Part shown: positions 15,718 through 26,275 of the stretch, in pieces | How positions within the stretch are numbered: position 1 is the stretch's first letter | Layout: each line of letters starts with the position of its first letter | Source: Shinella zoogloeoides | GTDB taxonomy: Bacteria > Pseudomonadota > Alphaproteobacteria > Rhizobiales > Rhizobiaceae | Direction of reading: 5' to 3' | Assembly (NCBI RefSeq): GCF_003574625.1 | Contig: NZ_QNUJ01000004.1 | Location: 434,001 to 498,000 of the forward strand | Length of the DNA stretch: 64,000 nt | Translations under genes and position numbers: made by a program | The notes under the pieces: model-generated | Database searches by the model: none | Told to the model about the DNA's origin: nothing | What the model saw: only the letters and a program-made list of their open reading frames with translations

Positions 15718-16887
15718 ATGCATCGCCGCCTTTCTGCCTGCCTCATTCTCTTCCTGTCCCTGCTGACGGTTGCGCACGCCCAGTCCCCGGCGCCGCAGGC
15801 GCAGGCCGGCTTCGACGTCAAGGCAAGACAGGTCTACATGATCGAGGCGGAGACCGGCACGGTGCTTTTCGCCCGGGCGGAAGACGAGGTCGTTCCGGCG
15901 GCTTCCCTTGCCAAGCTCATGACCATGGCGAGCGTCTTCAAGGCGCTGTCGGCCGGCGAGATCACGCTCGATACGCAATATCCCGTCACGGAGCATGCCT
16001 GGCGGACCGGCGGCGCGCCGTCGCGCACCTCCACCATGTTCGCGGCGCTGAAATCCAGCGTACGCGTCGAGGATCTCGTGCGCGGCGTGACCGTCCAGTT
16101 CGCCAACGATGCCTGCATCATACTGGGCGAGGGCATCGCCGGTTCGGAAACCGCCTTCGTCGAGCGGATGAATGCGGAGGCCAGGGCGCTCGGGCTGGAG
16201 AAATCCACCTTCGCCAATGCCACCGGCCTGCCGGATCCCGGCAACAAGGTGACGATGCGCGAGATGGTGCTGCTCGCCCGGCATCTCGAAACGGTCTATC
16301 CGGCCTATATGCATTACTATCTCGAACCGGAATTCGAGTGGAACAAGATCAAGCAGCGCAACCGCAATCCTCTCCTGGCGCTCAATATCGGCGTGACCGG
16401 CTTCGTCACCGGCTTTTCGGAGGAGGGCGGCTATTCCATCGTCGCCGCCGTCAACCGTGACGGCAAGCGCCTGCTGCTGGCGATGGGCGGCATGGAAAGC
16501 GACAAGGTCCGCACGGAGGAAGCCCGCCGCATCATCGAATGGGCGCTGGCGACCTTCGAGCGGCGCACGCTGTTCAAGGAGGGCGAGACGATCGCCGATG
16601 CGAGCGTCTATGGCGGCAGCGCCTCGACCGTGCCGCTCGTCGCGGGCGACGAGGTCGACGTGTTCCTGCCCAAGGACAATTCGCAGCGGCTCGTCGCCCG
16701 CGTCGTCTATAACTGGCCCGTGCGCGCGCCTGTGGAGCCCGGACAGGACGTCGGCACGCTGAAGATATGGAACGACAAGCAACTCCTGCGCGAGGTGCCG
16801 GTGAAGACCGCCGGGACGGTGACCGTCGGCACCTTGCGCTCGCGCGCGCTGGATGCGCTGATCGAACTGTTCTTCTTCTGGATTTGA
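15718..16887 (+). CDS. D-alanyl-D-alanine carboxypeptidase-like penicillin-binding protein (divergent motifs)
   Basis: A 389-residue exported protein of the S11 (DacA/DacC) family. The signal peptide (MHRRLSACLILFLSLLTVAHA) is followed by a transpeptidase-fold domain and a C-terminal beta domain. The nucleophile motif is intact, S63-L-A-K66. The second motif, normally SxN, reads F128-A-N130, and the third, normally KTG, reads V230-T-G232 in GVTGFVTGFSEEGGYS. So the acyl-enzyme serine is present, but two supporting residues are replaced. It may have altered activity or a non-catalytic role. The C-terminus ends in LFFFWI, which may act as a membrane anchor. The ATG at 15718 is preferred because the signal peptide starts there. 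Confidence 0.85.
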   Translation: MHRRLSACLILFLSLLTVAHAQSPAPQAQAGFDVKARQVYMIEAETGTVLFARAEDEVVPAASLAKLMTMASVFKALSAGEITLDTQYPVTEHAWRTGGAPSRTSTMFAALKSSVRVEDLVRGVTVQFANDACIILGEGIAGSETAFVERMNAEARALGLEKSTFANATGLPDPGNKVTMREMVLLARHLETVYPAYMHYYLEPEFEWNKIKQRNRNPLLALNIGVTGFVTGFSEEGGYSIVAAVNRDGKRLLLAMGGMESDKVRTEEARRIIEWALATFERRTLFKEGETIADASVYGGSASTVPLVAGDEVDVFLPKDNSQRLVARVVYNWPVRAPVEPGQDVGTLKIWNDKQLLREVPVKTAGTVTVGTLRSRALDALIELFFFWI

Positions 16888-17014
16888 CGGGGCGGGGCAG
16901 GGCGAAAAGCGTTTCGTCCGCCGGAAACATGGGTTAGTAGTGGTCCGACTCGCCTCCGCCTCACCGGAAAATGTCAAATGGCCGCCGCGGCGGCCGCTGG
17001 AACGGAACTAGGAT

Positions 17015-17692
17015 TTGTCTGCCGCACCCGGTTTGTTTGTCACGTTCGAAGGCGGCGAAGGCGCCGGAAAGTCGACGCAGATCCGGCTTCTGGCGAATGC
17101 TTTGCGCGAGCGCGGGCTGACCGTGCTCATGACGCGCGAGCCCGGCGGCTCGAAGGGTGCGGAGGCGGTGCGCCACGTGCTGCTGTCCGGCGCGGCCGAA
17201 CCCTACGGCATTCGCATGGAGGCGATCCTCTTTGCCGCGGCGCGCAGCGACCATGTCGAGCAGGTCATCCGCCCGGCGCTTGCTGCGGGCACCGTCGTCC
17301 TCTGCGACCGCTTCATGGATTCCTCCCGCGTCTACCAGGGCATAACCGGCAATCTGGAGCAATCCTTCGTCGAGACGCTCGAGCGGGTGGCGATCAACGG
17401 CGTCGTGCCGGACTGCACGATCATTTTCGATCTTCCCGCCTCCATCGGCCTCGAGCGCGCCCGCAAGCGCGCCACAGGGCCGGAGGAGCAACCCGACCGC
17501 TTCGAGAAGGAAGAGCTGGAGACCCACGAGAAGCGCCGCGAGGCCTTCCTCGACATCGCCGAGCGCGAGCCGCTGCGCTGCCGCGTGGTCGATGCCACCA
17601 AGGCGCAGGAGACGATTGCCGCGGAGGTACTCGCCATCGTCGAGCCGCTGCTGCCGATCAATGCGCATGGCCATCCGGAGCATGTCTCGTGA
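17015..17692 (+). CDS. tmk: Thymidylate kinase
   Basis: A 225-residue dTMP kinase, which makes dTDP from dTMP with ATP. The P-loop is [11 protein letters not shown] (residues 11-21), followed by the TREPGGS motif, the DRF motif in [16 protein letters not shown] and a lid region [16 protein letters not shown]. The start is a TTG at 17015, one step before a conserved N-terminus ([15 protein letters not shown]), with AGGA just upstream. The ATG at 16978 is in a different frame. The stop overlaps the GTG of holB, so the two are translationally coupled. Confidence 0.95.
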   Translation: MSAAPGLFVTFEGGEGAGKSTQIRLLANALRERGLTVLMTREPGGSKGAEAVRHVLLSGAAEPYGIRMEAILFAAARSDHVEQVIRPALAAGTVVLCDRFMDSSRVYQGITGNLEQSFVETLERVAINGVVPDCTIIFDLPASIGLERARKRATGPEEQPDRFEKEELETHEKRREAFLDIAEREPLRCRVVDATKAQETIAAEVLAIVEPLLPINAHGHPEHVS

Positions 17693-18720
17693 GCGAGGAG
17701 CGTCCCGGCATCCTCGACGGCGCGGTGCATCCCGCCGAGCAGACGAAGCTCTTCGGCCATGCCGAGGCGGCGGCGTTCCTGGCGCGCTCCTATCGCTCCG
17801 GCAAGGGCCATCACGCGATCCTCATCGAGGGGCAGGAAGGCATCGGCAAGGCGACGCTCGCCTTCCGCTTCGCCAACCATGTGCTGCACCATCCGGAGCC
17901 TGCGGACGCGCCCGAAACAATGGCCGACCCGTCGCCTGCGTCGCCCATCACCCGCCAGCTCGCCGCCGGCGCCTCGCACAATCTCTTGCATCTCACTCGC
18001 CCGGTCGATGAGAAGACCGGCAAGGTGAAATCCGCCATCACGGTCGACGAGGTGCGCAAGGCCGGAAAGTTCCTGGCGCAAACCTCCGGCACGGGTAATT
18101 GGCGCATCGTCATCATCGACCCGGCGGACGACCTTAACCGCAACGCCGCCAACGCCATCCTGAAAATCCTCGAAGAGCCGCCGAAGCGTTCGCTCTTCCT
18201 CGTCCTGACCCATGCGCCCGGCAAGCTGCTGCCGACCATCCGCTCGCGCTGCCTGCCGCTGTCCCTGTCTCCGCTGTCGGAGAGCGATCTTGCCGCCGCG
18301 CTGGAGAGCCTCGGCGCGGCGCCGTCCGGCGCACGGGCAGGGGAGGTGCTATCCGCCGCCCATGGCAGCGTCTCCGAAGCGCTGAAGCTCGTGAACTACG
18401 GCGGCTTCGACATCGTGGAAGCCTTCCGCGCCACCGTCACAGCGCCGGGCGAGCCGCCACGCCGCGACGTGCACAGGCTCGCCGACGTGCTGTCGGCCAA
18501 GGACAGCGACACGGTCTTCTCCTTCTTCTGCCAGCACGTCTCGGACTTCGTCACAGATGCGGCCCGCAGCGCGGCGCTTTCCGGCGACATCGCCCGCGCC
18601 GACCGGCTTGCCCACCTTTCCTCGCAGCTCGGCGAGCGCATCACCATCGCGCAGGCCTACAATCTCGATCGCAAGCAGACGATCATCACCGTCCTCGACG
18701 ACATCCGCGCCGCGCTCTAG
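17689..18720 (+). CDS. holB: DNA polymerase III subunit delta'
   Basis: A 343-residue clamp-loader subunit. After an N-terminal [15 protein letters not shown] segment it has a P-loop-like GQEGIGKA (residues 48-55), then sensor-type [19 protein letters not shown] and the arginine-finger-adjacent [11 protein letters not shown] motif, both diagnostic of delta'/gamma subunits. It helps load the beta sliding clamp. The start is GTG at 17689 in a GTGA overlap with the tmk stop. The open frame that continues upstream to 16978 is just tmk read in another frame. Confidence 0.93.
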   Translation: MSEERPGILDGAVHPAEQTKLFGHAEAAAFLARSYRSGKGHHAILIEGQEGIGKATLAFRFANHVLHHPEPADAPETMADPSPASPITRQLAAGASHNLLHLTRPVDEKTGKVKSAITVDEVRKAGKFLAQTSGTGNWRIVIIDPADDLNRNAANAILKILEEPPKRSLFLVLTHAPGKLLPTIRSRCLPLSLSPLSESDLAAALESLGAAPSGARAGEVLSAAHGSVSEALKLVNYGGFDIVEAFRATVTAPGEPPRRDVHRLADVLSAKDSDTVFSFFCQHVSDFVTDAARSAALSGDIARADRLAHLSSQLGERITIAQAYNLDRKQTIITVLDDIRAAL

Positions 18721-18808
18721 TTCAAAGCGGAAACTTGCTGTTTCCCTCTGCGTCCGCATGGTCTAATACCTTGCGGCATTGCACAACCGAAGACAGAACG
18801 CACCCCAG

Positions 18809-20359
18809 ATGACCGACACGTCCCGCTTCTACATCACCACCGCCATTTCCTATCCGAACGGCAAGCCGCATATCGGCCATGCCTATGAGCTGATCGCGAC
18901 GGATGCCATGGCGCGCTACCAGCGGCTCGACGGGCGGGACGTCTTCTTCCTGACGGGCACGGATGAGCACGGCCAGAAGATGCAGCAGACGGCGCGCAAG
19001 GAAGGCATTTCGCCGCGCGAGCTGGCAGATCGGAATTCAAAAGAATTCAAGGATATGGCCGTTCTTCTTAATGCGTCGAACGATGACTTCATCCGCACGA
19101 CCGAAGAGCGCCACTACGAGGCCTGCGCCGAGATCTGGCGCCGCATGGCCGCCAACGGCGATATCTACAAGGGCGGTTATGCCGGCTGGTATTCCGTTCG
19201 CGACGAAGCCTATTACCAGGAAAACGAAACCGAGAAGCGCGACGACGGCGTTCGCTACGGCCCGCAGGGCACGCCCGTCGAATGGGTGGAGGAGGAGAGC
19301 TACTTCTTCCGCCTTTCCGCCTATCAGGAAAAGCTCCTGAAGCACTACGAGGACAACCCGGATTTCATCGGCCCGGCCGAGCGCCGCAACGAGGTGATCT
19401 CCTTCGTCAAGTCCGGCCTCAAGGACCTCTCCGTCTCGCGCACGACCTTCGACTGGGGCATTCCGGTTCCGGACGACCCGGCGCATGTCATGTATGTGTG
19501 GGTCGATGCGCTGACAAACTACATTACCGCAACGGGCTATCTCACTGATCCGCAAGGCGATCGTGCGAAATACTGGCCGGCGAACATCCACATCATCGGC
19601 AAGGATATCATCCGCTTCCATGCCGTCTACTGGCCGGCCTTCCTGATGTCCGCCGGCCTGCCGCTGCCCGGACGCGTCTTCGCCCACGGCTTCCTGCTCA
19701 ACAAGGGCGAGAAGATGTCGAAGTCGCTCGGCAACGTGGTCGATCCGGTCAACCTGGTGAACCATTTCGGCCTCGACCAGATCCGCTATTTCTTCCTGCG
19801 CGAAGTCTCCTTCGGCCAGGACGGCAGCTATAGCGAGGAGGGGATCGCGACGCGCATCAACTCCGACCTCGCCAACGGCATCGGCAACCTTGCAAGCCGC
19901 TCGCTGTCGATGATCGTCAAGAACTGCGACGGCAAGATGCCGGAATGCGGGGAGCTGTCCGAGGCGGACCGGGCGATGCTCGCCTCCGTCGACGCGCTGC
20001 ACGCCGTCACCCGCGAGGAGATGGGCAAGCAGCAGATCCACAGGGCGCTGGCCGCGATCATCGCCGTCGTCTCGGAAGCCGACCGCTATTTCGCCGGCGA
20101 GGCGCCCTGGGCGCTGAAGAAGACCGACCCCGTCCGCATGGGCACCGTGCTCTATGTGACGGCGGAAGTCGTGCGCCAGATCGCGATCCTGCTGCAGCCC
20201 TTCATGCCGAAGTCCGGCCGCAAGCTGCTCGACCTCGTCGCCGCGCCCGTCGACAAGCGCGACTTCGCGGCGCTCGGCGAGGCCGGCCGTCTCGTCAGCG
20301 GCACGCCGCTGGAAGCGCCGACGCCGGTCTTCCCGCGCTACGTCGCGCCCGAGGCTTGA
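18809..20359 (+). CDS. metG: Methionyl-tRNA synthetase
   Basis: A 516-residue class I synthetase that charges tRNA-Met. HIGH is at residues 21-24 (PHIGHAYEL) and KMSKS at 302-306 ([10 protein letters not shown]). The protein is the shorter form without the C-terminal dimerisation/tRNA-binding domain, and I see no CxxC zinc knuckle pair in the connective insertion, which fits the MetG2-type enzymes of alphaproteobacteria. The ATG at 18809 gives [19 protein letters not shown], the conserved beginning; an upstream ATG at 18779 would add ten unconserved residues. Confidence 0.96.
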   Translation: MTDTSRFYITTAISYPNGKPHIGHAYELIATDAMARYQRLDGRDVFFLTGTDEHGQKMQQTARKEGISPRELADRNSKEFKDMAVLLNASNDDFIRTTEERHYEACAEIWRRMAANGDIYKGGYAGWYSVRDEAYYQENETEKRDDGVRYGPQGTPVEWVEEESYFFRLSAYQEKLLKHYEDNPDFIGPAERRNEVISFVKSGLKDLSVSRTTFDWGIPVPDDPAHVMYVWVDALTNYITATGYLTDPQGDRAKYWPANIHIIGKDIIRFHAVYWPAFLMSAGLPLPGRVFAHGFLLNKGEKMSKSLGNVVDPVNLVNHFGLDQIRYFFLREVSFGQDGSYSEEGIATRINSDLANGIGNLASRSLSMIVKNCDGKMPECGELSEADRAMLASVDALHAVTREEMGKQQIHRALAAIIAVVSEADRYFAGEAPWALKKTDPVRMGTVLYVTAEVVRQIAILLQPFMPKSGRKLLDLVAAPVDKRDFAALGEAGRLVSGTPLEAPTPVFPRYVAPEA

Positions 20360-20366
20360 GACCGCG

Positions 20367-21146
20367 ATGCTGATCGACACGCACTGCCATCTGGATTTTC
20401 CCGACTTCGAGGCGGAGCGCGACGATATCGTCGCGCGGGCGCACGCGGCCGGCGTCAAGCAGATGATCACGATCTCGACGCGGGTGCGCAAATTCCCCAC
20501 GATCCTGGCGATCGCCGAGAAATATCCGTCGGTCTTCTGCTCGGTGGGCACGCATCCGCACAATGCGGACGAGGAGCTGGACATTCCGGTTTCGGAGCTA
20601 GTCGAGCTGTCGAACCATCCGCGCGTGGTGGCGATCGGTGAGGCGGGGCTCGATTACTACTACGACAACGCGCCGCGCGACGCACAGGCCATCGGCCTGC
20701 ACAACCACATCGCGGCCGCCCGGCAAACGGGCCTGCCGCTCGTCATCCACAGCCGCTCGGCCGACGAGGACATGGCGGCGATCCTGACCGAGGAAACGGG
20801 GAAGGGGGCCTTCCCCTTCCTGCTGCACTGCTTCTCCTCCGGCGCCGAGCTGGCGCGCGTCGGCGTCGAGCTTGGCGGCTACGTTTCCTTCTCCGGCATC
20901 CTGACCTTCCCGAAATCGGAAGAGCTGCGCGAGATCGCCAGGACCGTGCCGCTGGAGCGCATGCTGGTGGAAACGGACGCGCCCTATCTCGCGCCAAAGC
21001 CGTTCCGCGGCAAGCGCAACGAGCCGGCCTATACGGCCCACACGGCAGCCGTTCTGGCCGATACCGTCGGGGTCAGTACGGAAGAGATCGCCCGCATCAC
21101 CACGGAAAACGCCTTCCGCATCTTCTCGAAGATGCCGCGGGTGTAG
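20367..21146 (+). CDS. TatD family metal-dependent hydrolase / deoxyribonuclease
   Basis: A 259-residue TIM-barrel hydrolase starting MLIDTHCHLDFPDFE, with the HxH metal pair at H6 and H8, the glutamate in AIGEAGLDYYY, and the later histidines in LVIHSRSADED and FLLHCFSSG, ending with the metal aspartate in VETDAPYLAP. TatD proteins are metal-dependent nucleases; in this operon context (metG-tatD-MBL) it is a standard companion gene. It starts 7 bp after the metG stop. Confidence 0.92.
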   Translation: MLIDTHCHLDFPDFEAERDDIVARAHAAGVKQMITISTRVRKFPTILAIAEKYPSVFCSVGTHPHNADEELDIPVSELVELSNHPRVVAIGEAGLDYYYDNAPRDAQAIGLHNHIAAARQTGLPLVIHSRSADEDMAAILTEETGKGAFPFLLHCFSSGAELARVGVELGGYVSFSGILTFPKSEELREIARTVPLERMLVETDAPYLAPKPFRGKRNEPAYTAHTAAVLADTVGVSTEEIARITTENAFRIFSKMPRV

Positions 21147-21148
21147 CC

Positions 21149-21976
21149 GTGGCCTATATGCGTCGCTTCACCATTCTCGGCTGCGGCTCGTCTCCCGGCG
21201 TGCCGCGCATCACCGGTGACTGGGGCGCCTGCGATCCGGCCAATCCGAAGAACCGCCGCACCCGCGCCGCTTTCCTCGTCGAGCAGATCGGCCCGGAGGG
21301 CAAGACGACCGTCGTCATCGACACGGGGCCGGATTTCCGCACGCAGATGATTTCGGCCGGCGTCGAGAGCATTGATGCGGTGCTCTATACCCACGCCCAT
21401 GCCGACCATATCCACGGTATCGACGATATCCGCGGCTTCGTGCTGCAGAACCACCGGCAGGTGCCGATCTGGGCCGATGTCGAGACGATGGACCGCATCC
21501 GCGAAGGCTTCGGCTATTGTCTCAGGACGCCGCCCGGCAGCATGTATCCGCCCATCGTGACGGAGAACCTGATCGACCCGATGGATGCGCCGGTGACCAT
21601 CAAAGGGGCAGGGGGCGCGATCACTTTTCAGCCCCTCCTCCAGGTGCATGGCTCGATCCATTCGCTCGGCTTCCGCATCGGCGATGTCGCCTATTGCAGC
21701 GATATCAGCGACTTTCCGGACGAGACCCTGCCGCATCTTGCCGGTCTCGACATGCTGGTGATCGACGCGCTGCAATACCGCTTCCATTCGAGCCACCTGT
21801 CCATCGGCCAGGCGCTGGAATGGATCGAGCGGCTGAAGCCGGCCCGGGCGATCCTGACGCACATGCATGTGCCGCTCGATTACGACACGGTGCAAAAGGA
21901 AACGCCGGCCCATGTGGAGCCGGCCTATGATGGCCTCAGCTTCGAGGTCTCGCTTTCCGACGATCAGGCGAAATAG
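21149..21976 (+). CDS. MBL-fold metallo-hydrolase (PhnP-like)
   Basis: A 275-residue metallo-beta-lactamase-fold protein. The metal motif HAHADH occurs in [16 protein letters not shown], a further aspartate lies in [10 protein letters not shown], and the histidines SSHLS and LTHMH close the site. The start [20 protein letters not shown] is typical of PhnP-like phosphodiesterases. The true substrate is unknown. The start is taken as the GTG at 21149, two bases after tatD; an ATG at 21158 (MRRFTILG) is equally plausible. Its last 13 bp overlap the end of purC on the other strand. Confidence 0.88.
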   Translation: MAYMRRFTILGCGSSPGVPRITGDWGACDPANPKNRRTRAAFLVEQIGPEGKTTVVIDTGPDFRTQMISAGVESIDAVLYTHAHADHIHGIDDIRGFVLQNHRQVPIWADVETMDRIREGFGYCLRTPPGSMYPPIVTENLIDPMDAPVTIKGAGGAITFQPLLQVHGSIHSLGFRIGDVAYCSDISDFPDETLPHLAGLDMLVIDALQYRFHSSHLSIGQALEWIERLKPARAILTHMHVPLDYDTVQKETPAHVEPAYDGLSFEVSLSDDQAK

Positions 21977-22917
21977 GGCGCCAGATTCTTGCGGATGCGG
22001 TCGAGGACCGTGGCGCCGGAAAGGTCGGGCACGAAGGTCTTTCCGGTAATCTGTTCAAAGGCTTGGATGTAAACCTTCGAGGTTTGCTCGACGAGTTCCC
22101 GCGGGATTTCCGGGATCGGATCCTTGTACGGGTCGCAGCGTTCGGTGACCCAGGCGCGCACGAAATCCTTGTCGAAGCTGGCCGGCCGGCCGCCCTTGGC
22201 GAAGCTTTCCTCGTAGCTGTCGGCGATCCAGTAGCGGCTCGAATCCGGCGTGTGGATCTCGTCTGCCAGAACGATGCGGCCGTCCTTGTCCGTGCCGAAT
22301 TCGTATTTCGTGTCGACGAGGATCAGGCCGCGCTCGGCCGCGCGGGCCTGTCCGCGCGCGAAGAGCGAAAGCGCATAGCGCGACACTGTTTCCCATTGCT
22401 CGGCCGTCAGCAGGCCCTGGGCAAGGATTTCCGCGCCGGAAAGCGGCTCGTCGTGGCCGCCGTCGAAGGCCTTGCTGGTGGGCGTGATGATCGGCTGGGG
22501 AAGCTTTTCGTTGTCCCTGAGCCCGTCCGGCAGCGTGATGCCGTACATGTCGCGCTCGCCCTTGCGGTATTTCGTCAGGATCGACGTGCTGGTGGTGCCG
22601 GCGAGATAGCCGCGCACGACGACCTCGACCGGCAGGATGTCGAGCCGCGTGCCGATCACGACATTCGGGTCCGGATAGGCCAGGACATGGTTCGGGCAGA
22701 TATCGGCGGTTTCCTCGAACCAGTAGCGCGCCGTCTGCGTCAGCACCTGGCCCTTGAAGGGAATGGATGTCAGGATGACGTCGAAGGCGCTGAGCCGGTC
22801 CGTCGCGATGATGATGCGGCTGCCGTCCGGCAGGTCGTAGTTCTCGCGAACCTTGCCCTTGTAGCGGTTCGGCAGTTCCGGGATATGGGCGTCGGAGAGA
22901 ATGCGCAAATCGCTCAT
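21964..22917 (-). CDS. purC: Phosphoribosylaminoimidazole-succinocarboxamide synthase (SAICAR synthase)
   Basis: A 317-residue enzyme of purine synthesis that joins CAIR and aspartate with ATP to make SAICAR. The signature [12 protein letters not shown] near residue 20, the segment [19 protein letters not shown], and LVDTKYEFG followed by [12 protein letters not shown] are all present. The length is that of the long, yeast-like PurC rather than the 240-residue form. It is convergent with the MBL gene and overlaps it by 13 bp. Confidence 0.95.
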   Translation of the reverse strand: MSDLRILSDAHIPELPNRYKGKVRENYDLPDGSRIIIATDRLSAFDVILTSIPFKGQVLTQTARYWFEETADICPNHVLAYPDPNVVIGTRLDILPVEVVVRGYLAGTTSTSILTKYRKGERDMYGITLPDGLRDNEKLPQPIITPTSKAFDGGHDEPLSGAEILAQGLLTAEQWETVSRYALSLFARGQARAAERGLILVDTKYEFGTDKDGRIVLADEIHTPDSSRYWIADSYEESFAKGGRPASFDKDFVRAWVTERCDPYKDPIPEIPRELVEQTSKVYIQAFEQITGKTFVPDLSGATVLDRIRKNLAPYFA

Positions 22918-23230
22918 CGTGGCAGGCTTTCGCTGTTGGTTCCGTCTGTCGTTTCGCTTAAGGCCGGGGAAGCATTCCGGTCAAGGCGAAAACCGGGTTT
23001 CCAGCGCTTTCGGGGTATTCAGGCGTATCCTTTAGTTCCATAACCTATCTTATGCGACCTTTATATTGGGCCGGATGGGCAAGGACGAAGCGCCCTGCAT
23101 GCCGGCAATTTTGGCATCGTGAGCTTCATCCATTCCGCTTTAGCGATCGGGTTGTTCCGACGCACCTCGCCTGCGGCGGCGCTCTGGAGTACCATCCTCA
23201 ATGTCGCTTGCCTTGCCGGAGAACGGGACA
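22918..23230. other. Intergenic region between purC and the DUF1428 gene, no feature recognised
   Basis: A 313-bp divergent promoter region. I see no repeat, terminator, small ORF with a ribosome site, or recognisable riboswitch. An AT-rich stretch (AACCTATCTTATGCGACCTTTATATTG-like, 23040-23070) could hold a promoter for the rightward genes. Confidence 0.4.
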
Positions 23231-23644
23231 ATGTACATCGACGCCTATCTGATACCGGTCGCTATCGACAAGCTTGCCGCCTACGAGGCTTTCTCGCGGA
23301 AGGTCGCCGACGTCTATCGGGAATACGGCGCGACGCGCATCGTCGATTTCCGGCTCGATCCAGAGACGCCCGGCGGCGAGGAATTCCATGCGGATGGCAC
23401 GCGGGATGCGCTTGCCGATGCCGGTCCCTTGCGGGATTTCATCGTTGCGGCCGATGCGCGGCCCGGCGAAACGGTCATTCTCGCCTGGACCGAATGGCCC
23501 AGCAAGGACGTCCGCGATAGCGGATTGCGGAAGGCGCTGGCAGATCCGCGCATCCAGCCGGAGCCCGGCGAAGGTATGATCTTCGAAGGCCGCCGTCTCG
23601 TGGCCGGAAGCTTCGCACCGCTTCGGGAGATGTTATCGCCATGA
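23231..23644 (+). CDS. DUF1428 family protein (YbaA-like)
   Basis: A 137-residue protein starting MYIDAYLIPVAIDKLAAYE, with the DUF1428 signatures GEEFHADGTRDALAD-like middle, VILAWTEWPSKDVRD, and GMIFEGRRLVAG near the C-terminus. The fold is a dimeric alpha-beta barrel; no activity is established. The ATG at 23231 is preceded by GGAGAACGGG. It overlaps the next gene by four bases (ATGA), so the two are coupled. Confidence 0.85.
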   Translation: MYIDAYLIPVAIDKLAAYEAFSRKVADVYREYGATRIVDFRLDPETPGGEEFHADGTRDALADAGPLRDFIVAADARPGETVILAWTEWPSKDVRDSGLRKALADPRIQPEPGEGMIFEGRRLVAGSFAPLREMLSP

Positions 23645-24063
23645 AGCTCTCTGCCGCCATGTTCCTCGGTCTATCATTGCCCATGCTCGCTGCTTCTCCC
23701 GCATGGGCGGAAGAGCCGATCGACACGGTGCAAAGCATCATCCAGAGCCAGATCGCGGCGTTCCTGAACCACGATGCGAAGAGCGCCTATGCCTTCGCCT
23801 CGCCCTCCGTCCGCGACCGGTTTCCGACCGAGGACGCGTTCTTCGACATGGTGAAGAAGAATTACGCGCCGGTCTTCCGGCCGGGCCATGTGGCCTTCGG
23901 CCGCTCGAAGGCGCAGGGCGATACGGTCGTGCAGGAGGTGCTGATTTCGGGGCCGGGCGGCAAGGACTGGACGGCCTTCTACCAGCTCGTGAAGCAGCCC
24001 GACGGCAGCTACAAGATCAACGGCGTGCACATGGTGCATGCGGCGCCGGGGCCTGAAATCTAG
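23641..24063 (+). CDS. DUF4864 family secreted protein
   Basis: A 140-residue protein with a signal peptide (MKLSAAMFLGLSLPMLAASPAWA) and the DUF4864 core: IIQSQIAAFLNHDAKSAYAFA, then the FPTEDAFFDMVKKNYAPVFR block. The fold is likely SnoaL/NTF2-like. Function is unknown. The start ATG overlaps the DUF1428 stop. Its stop is 10 bp from the convergent tgt stop. Confidence 0.82.
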   Translation: MKLSAAMFLGLSLPMLAASPAWAEEPIDTVQSIIQSQIAAFLNHDAKSAYAFASPSVRDRFPTEDAFFDMVKKNYAPVFRPGHVAFGRSKAQGDTVVQEVLISGPGGKDWTAFYQLVKQPDGSYKINGVHMVHAAPGPEI

Positions 24064-24072
24064 ACCTGCGTC

Positions 24073-25203
24073 TCAGAGAGGGGCGAGATCGCCTCTCGCC
24101 CAGTTCTCTTGGGTTTCCGCCATGAAATCGGCGAAACGCCCCTCCTCTATCGCCTTGCGGATGCCGGCCATAAGGTCCTGGTAATAGGAAAGATTGTTCC
24201 AGGTCAGCAGCATGCCGCCGAGCGACTCGTTGGCGCGGATGAGGTGGTGCAGATAGGCGCGCGAATAGTCGCGGGCGGCCGGGCAGTTCGATTCCTCGTC
24301 CAGCGGGCGCATGTCCTCGGCATGGCGGGCGTTGCGCAGGTTGATGCGGCCGCGGCGGGTGAAGGCAAGGCCGTGGCGGCCCGAGCGGGTCGGCATCACG
24401 CAGTCGAACATGTCGATGCCGCGGGCGACGGATTTCAGCATGTCGTCCGGCGTGCCGACGCCCATCAGGTAGCGCGGCTTCTCGAAGGGCATGTGCGGGA
24501 TGGTCGTGTCGATCATGTCGAGCATGACTTCCTGCGGCTCGCCCACGGCGAGGCCGCCGATGGCGTAGCCCTTGAGGTTCAGCTCGGCCAGCGCCTGCGC
24601 GGACCGCACGCGCAGATGCGGAATGTCACCGCCCTGCACGATGCCGAACATCGCCTTGCCCGGCTGGTCGCCGAAGGCCACCTTGCAGCGCTCGGCCCAG
24701 CGCAGCGACATTTCCATGGCGCGCTCGATTTCCTTGGGCGAGGCCGGCAGCGCCACGCATTCGTCGAGCTGCATCTGGATATCGCTGTCAAGCAGGCCCT
24801 GGATTTCGATGGAGCGTTCCGGCGACATGTGGTGCAGCGCGCCGTCGACATGGCTCTTGAAGGTGACGCCCTGCTCGTCGAGCTTGCGCAGGCCCGAGAG
24901 CGACATGACCTGGAAGCCGCCGGAGTCGGTGAGGATCGGATAGGGCCACCGGATGAGCTCGTGCAGGCCGCCGAGCCGCGCGACGCGCTCCGGGCCGGGC
25001 CGCAGCATCAGGTGATAGGTATTGCCGAGGATGATGTCGGCGCCGAGCTCGCGCACCTGGTCGAGATACATCGCCTTGACCGTGCCCACCGTGCCGACGG
25101 GCATGAAGGCCGGCGTGCGGATGGTGCCGCGCGGCATGGAGACCTCGCCGCGGCGGGCCTTGCCATCAGTGGCGAGAAGTTTGAACTGGAAGGTCTCGGT
25201 CAT
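24073..25203 (-). CDS. tgt: Queuine tRNA-ribosyltransferase (zinc ligands altered)
   Basis: A 376-residue tRNA-guanine transglycosylase that swaps guanine 34 for preQ1 in tRNAs with GUN anticodons. The general acid/base aspartate 93 (LTDSGGFQ) and the nucleophile aspartate 267 ([15 protein letters not shown]) are present. The structural zinc site normally has CxCxxC plus His. Here the three positions are S305, C307 and A310 ([19 protein letters not shown]), so two of three cysteines are gone while the histidines in YLHH remain. The start ATG at 25203 overlaps the end of queA by four bases (ATGA), fitting one operon. Confidence 0.95.
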   Translation of the reverse strand: MTETFQFKLLATDGKARRGEVSMPRGTIRTPAFMPVGTVGTVKAMYLDQVRELGADIILGNTYHLMLRPGPERVARLGGLHELIRWPYPILTDSGGFQVMSLSGLRKLDEQGVTFKSHVDGALHHMSPERSIEIQGLLDSDIQMQLDECVALPASPKEIERAMEMSLRWAERCKVAFGDQPGKAMFGIVQGGDIPHLRVRSAQALAELNLKGYAIGGLAVGEPQEVMLDMIDTTIPHMPFEKPRYLMGVGTPDDMLKSVARGIDMFDCVMPTRSGRHGLAFTRRGRINLRNARHAEDMRPLDEESNCPAARDYSRAYLHHLIRANESLGGMLLTWNNLSYYQDLMAGIRKAIEEGRFADFMAETQENWARGDLAPL

Positions 25204-26267
25204 CGGTCGTCCCGGAAAAGCAGGCTGGAGTCGCCGTAGGAATAGAAGCGGTAGCCGGCCGAAATCGCATGGCCATAGGCGCCGCGCATCGTCTCCAGGC
25301 CGGAAAAGGCCGAGACGAGCATGAAGAGCGTCGATTTCGGCAGGTGAAAATTGGTCATCAGGATATCGGCCGTGCGGAAGCGGTAGCCGGGCGTGATGAA
25401 GATGCCCGTCGCGCCGGACCAGGGCCTGATCGTGCCGTCTTCGCCGGCGGCGCTTTCGAGGAGGCGCAGCGATGTCGTGCCGACGGAGACGATGCGCCCG
25501 CCCCTCGCGCGGACGGCATTGAGGGCCGCAGCGGTCTCTTCCGAGACATAGCCGATCTCCTCGTGCATGACGTGATCCGTCGTATCGTCCGCCTTGACCG
25601 GCAGGAAGGTGCCGGCGCCGACATGCAGCGTCACGAAATGCCGCTCCACGCCGAGCGCATCGAGCTTTTCGAAAAGGGCGTCGGTGAAGTGCAGTCCGGC
25701 CGTGGGCGCGGCGACGGCGCCCTCCTCCCTGGCATAGATCGTCTGGTAATCCTTGCGGTCCGCCTCGTCGTCGGCGCGCTTGGAGGCGATATAGGGCGGC
25801 AGCGGGATATGGCCGACCGTAGCGATGGCGCGGTCGAGCTCAGGACCCGATGCGTCGAAATGCAGGGTGACCTCCCCGCCCTCGCCTTTCTCCTCAACGA
25901 TTGCCGACAGATTCTCCGCCGCGCCGAAGGTGATGCGGTCGCCAAGCTTGATGCGCTTGCCCGGCTTGGCGAAGGCCTTCCAGCGGTCGCCGGCAATGCG
26001 CATGTGCAGCGTCGCGGAGACCTTCTGGCCGCCCGCCCCTTCCCGGTGGCGGATGCCTTCGAGCTGGGCGGGAATGACGCGCGTATCGTTGAAGACCAGC
26101 GCATCGCCCGGACGCAGCAGCGACGGCAGGTCGCCGACGGTGCGGTCCTCATAGGGCGTATCCGCGCCGGGCCGCACGACGAGCAGCCTCGCCGCTTCGC
26201 GCGGGGTGACCGGGCGAAGCGCGATGTTCTCCTCCGGCAGGTCGAAATCGAAAAGGTCGACGCGCAT
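25200..26267 (-). CDS. queA: S-adenosylmethionine:tRNA ribosyltransferase-isomerase
   Basis: A 355-residue enzyme that transfers the ribosyl moiety of S-adenosylmethionine to preQ1-tRNA to form epoxyqueuosine. It begins [19 protein letters not shown] and has the family blocks [45 protein letters not shown] and the C-terminal [18 protein letters not shown]. It is directly upstream of tgt, which acts one step earlier, and 8 bp downstream of the DMT transporter gene. The pathway is shared by the two enzymes. Confidence 0.96.
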   Translation of the reverse strand: MRVDLFDFDLPEENIALRPVTPREAARLLVVRPGADTPYEDRTVGDLPSLLRPGDALVFNDTRVIPAQLEGIRHREGAGGQKVSATLHMRIAGDRWKAFAKPGKRIKLGDRITFGAAENLSAIVEEKGEGGEVTLHFDASGPELDRAIATVGHIPLPPYIASKRADDEADRKDYQTIYAREEGAVAAPTAGLHFTDALFEKLDALGVERHFVTLHVGAGTFLPVKADDTTDHVMHEEIGYVSEETAAALNAVRARGGRIVSVGTTSLRLLESAAGEDGTIRPWSGATGIFITPGYRFRTADILMTNFHLPKSTLFMLVSAFSGLETMRGAYGHAISAGYRFYSYGDSSLLFRDDR

Positions 26268-26275
26268 GGCGGGCC

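Noticed and set aside
16978-17688. Possible N-terminal extension of HolB starting at 16978
   Set aside because: It is tmk read in another frame, with arginine-rich low-complexity protein; the real HolB start is the GTG at 17689 in the tmk stop.
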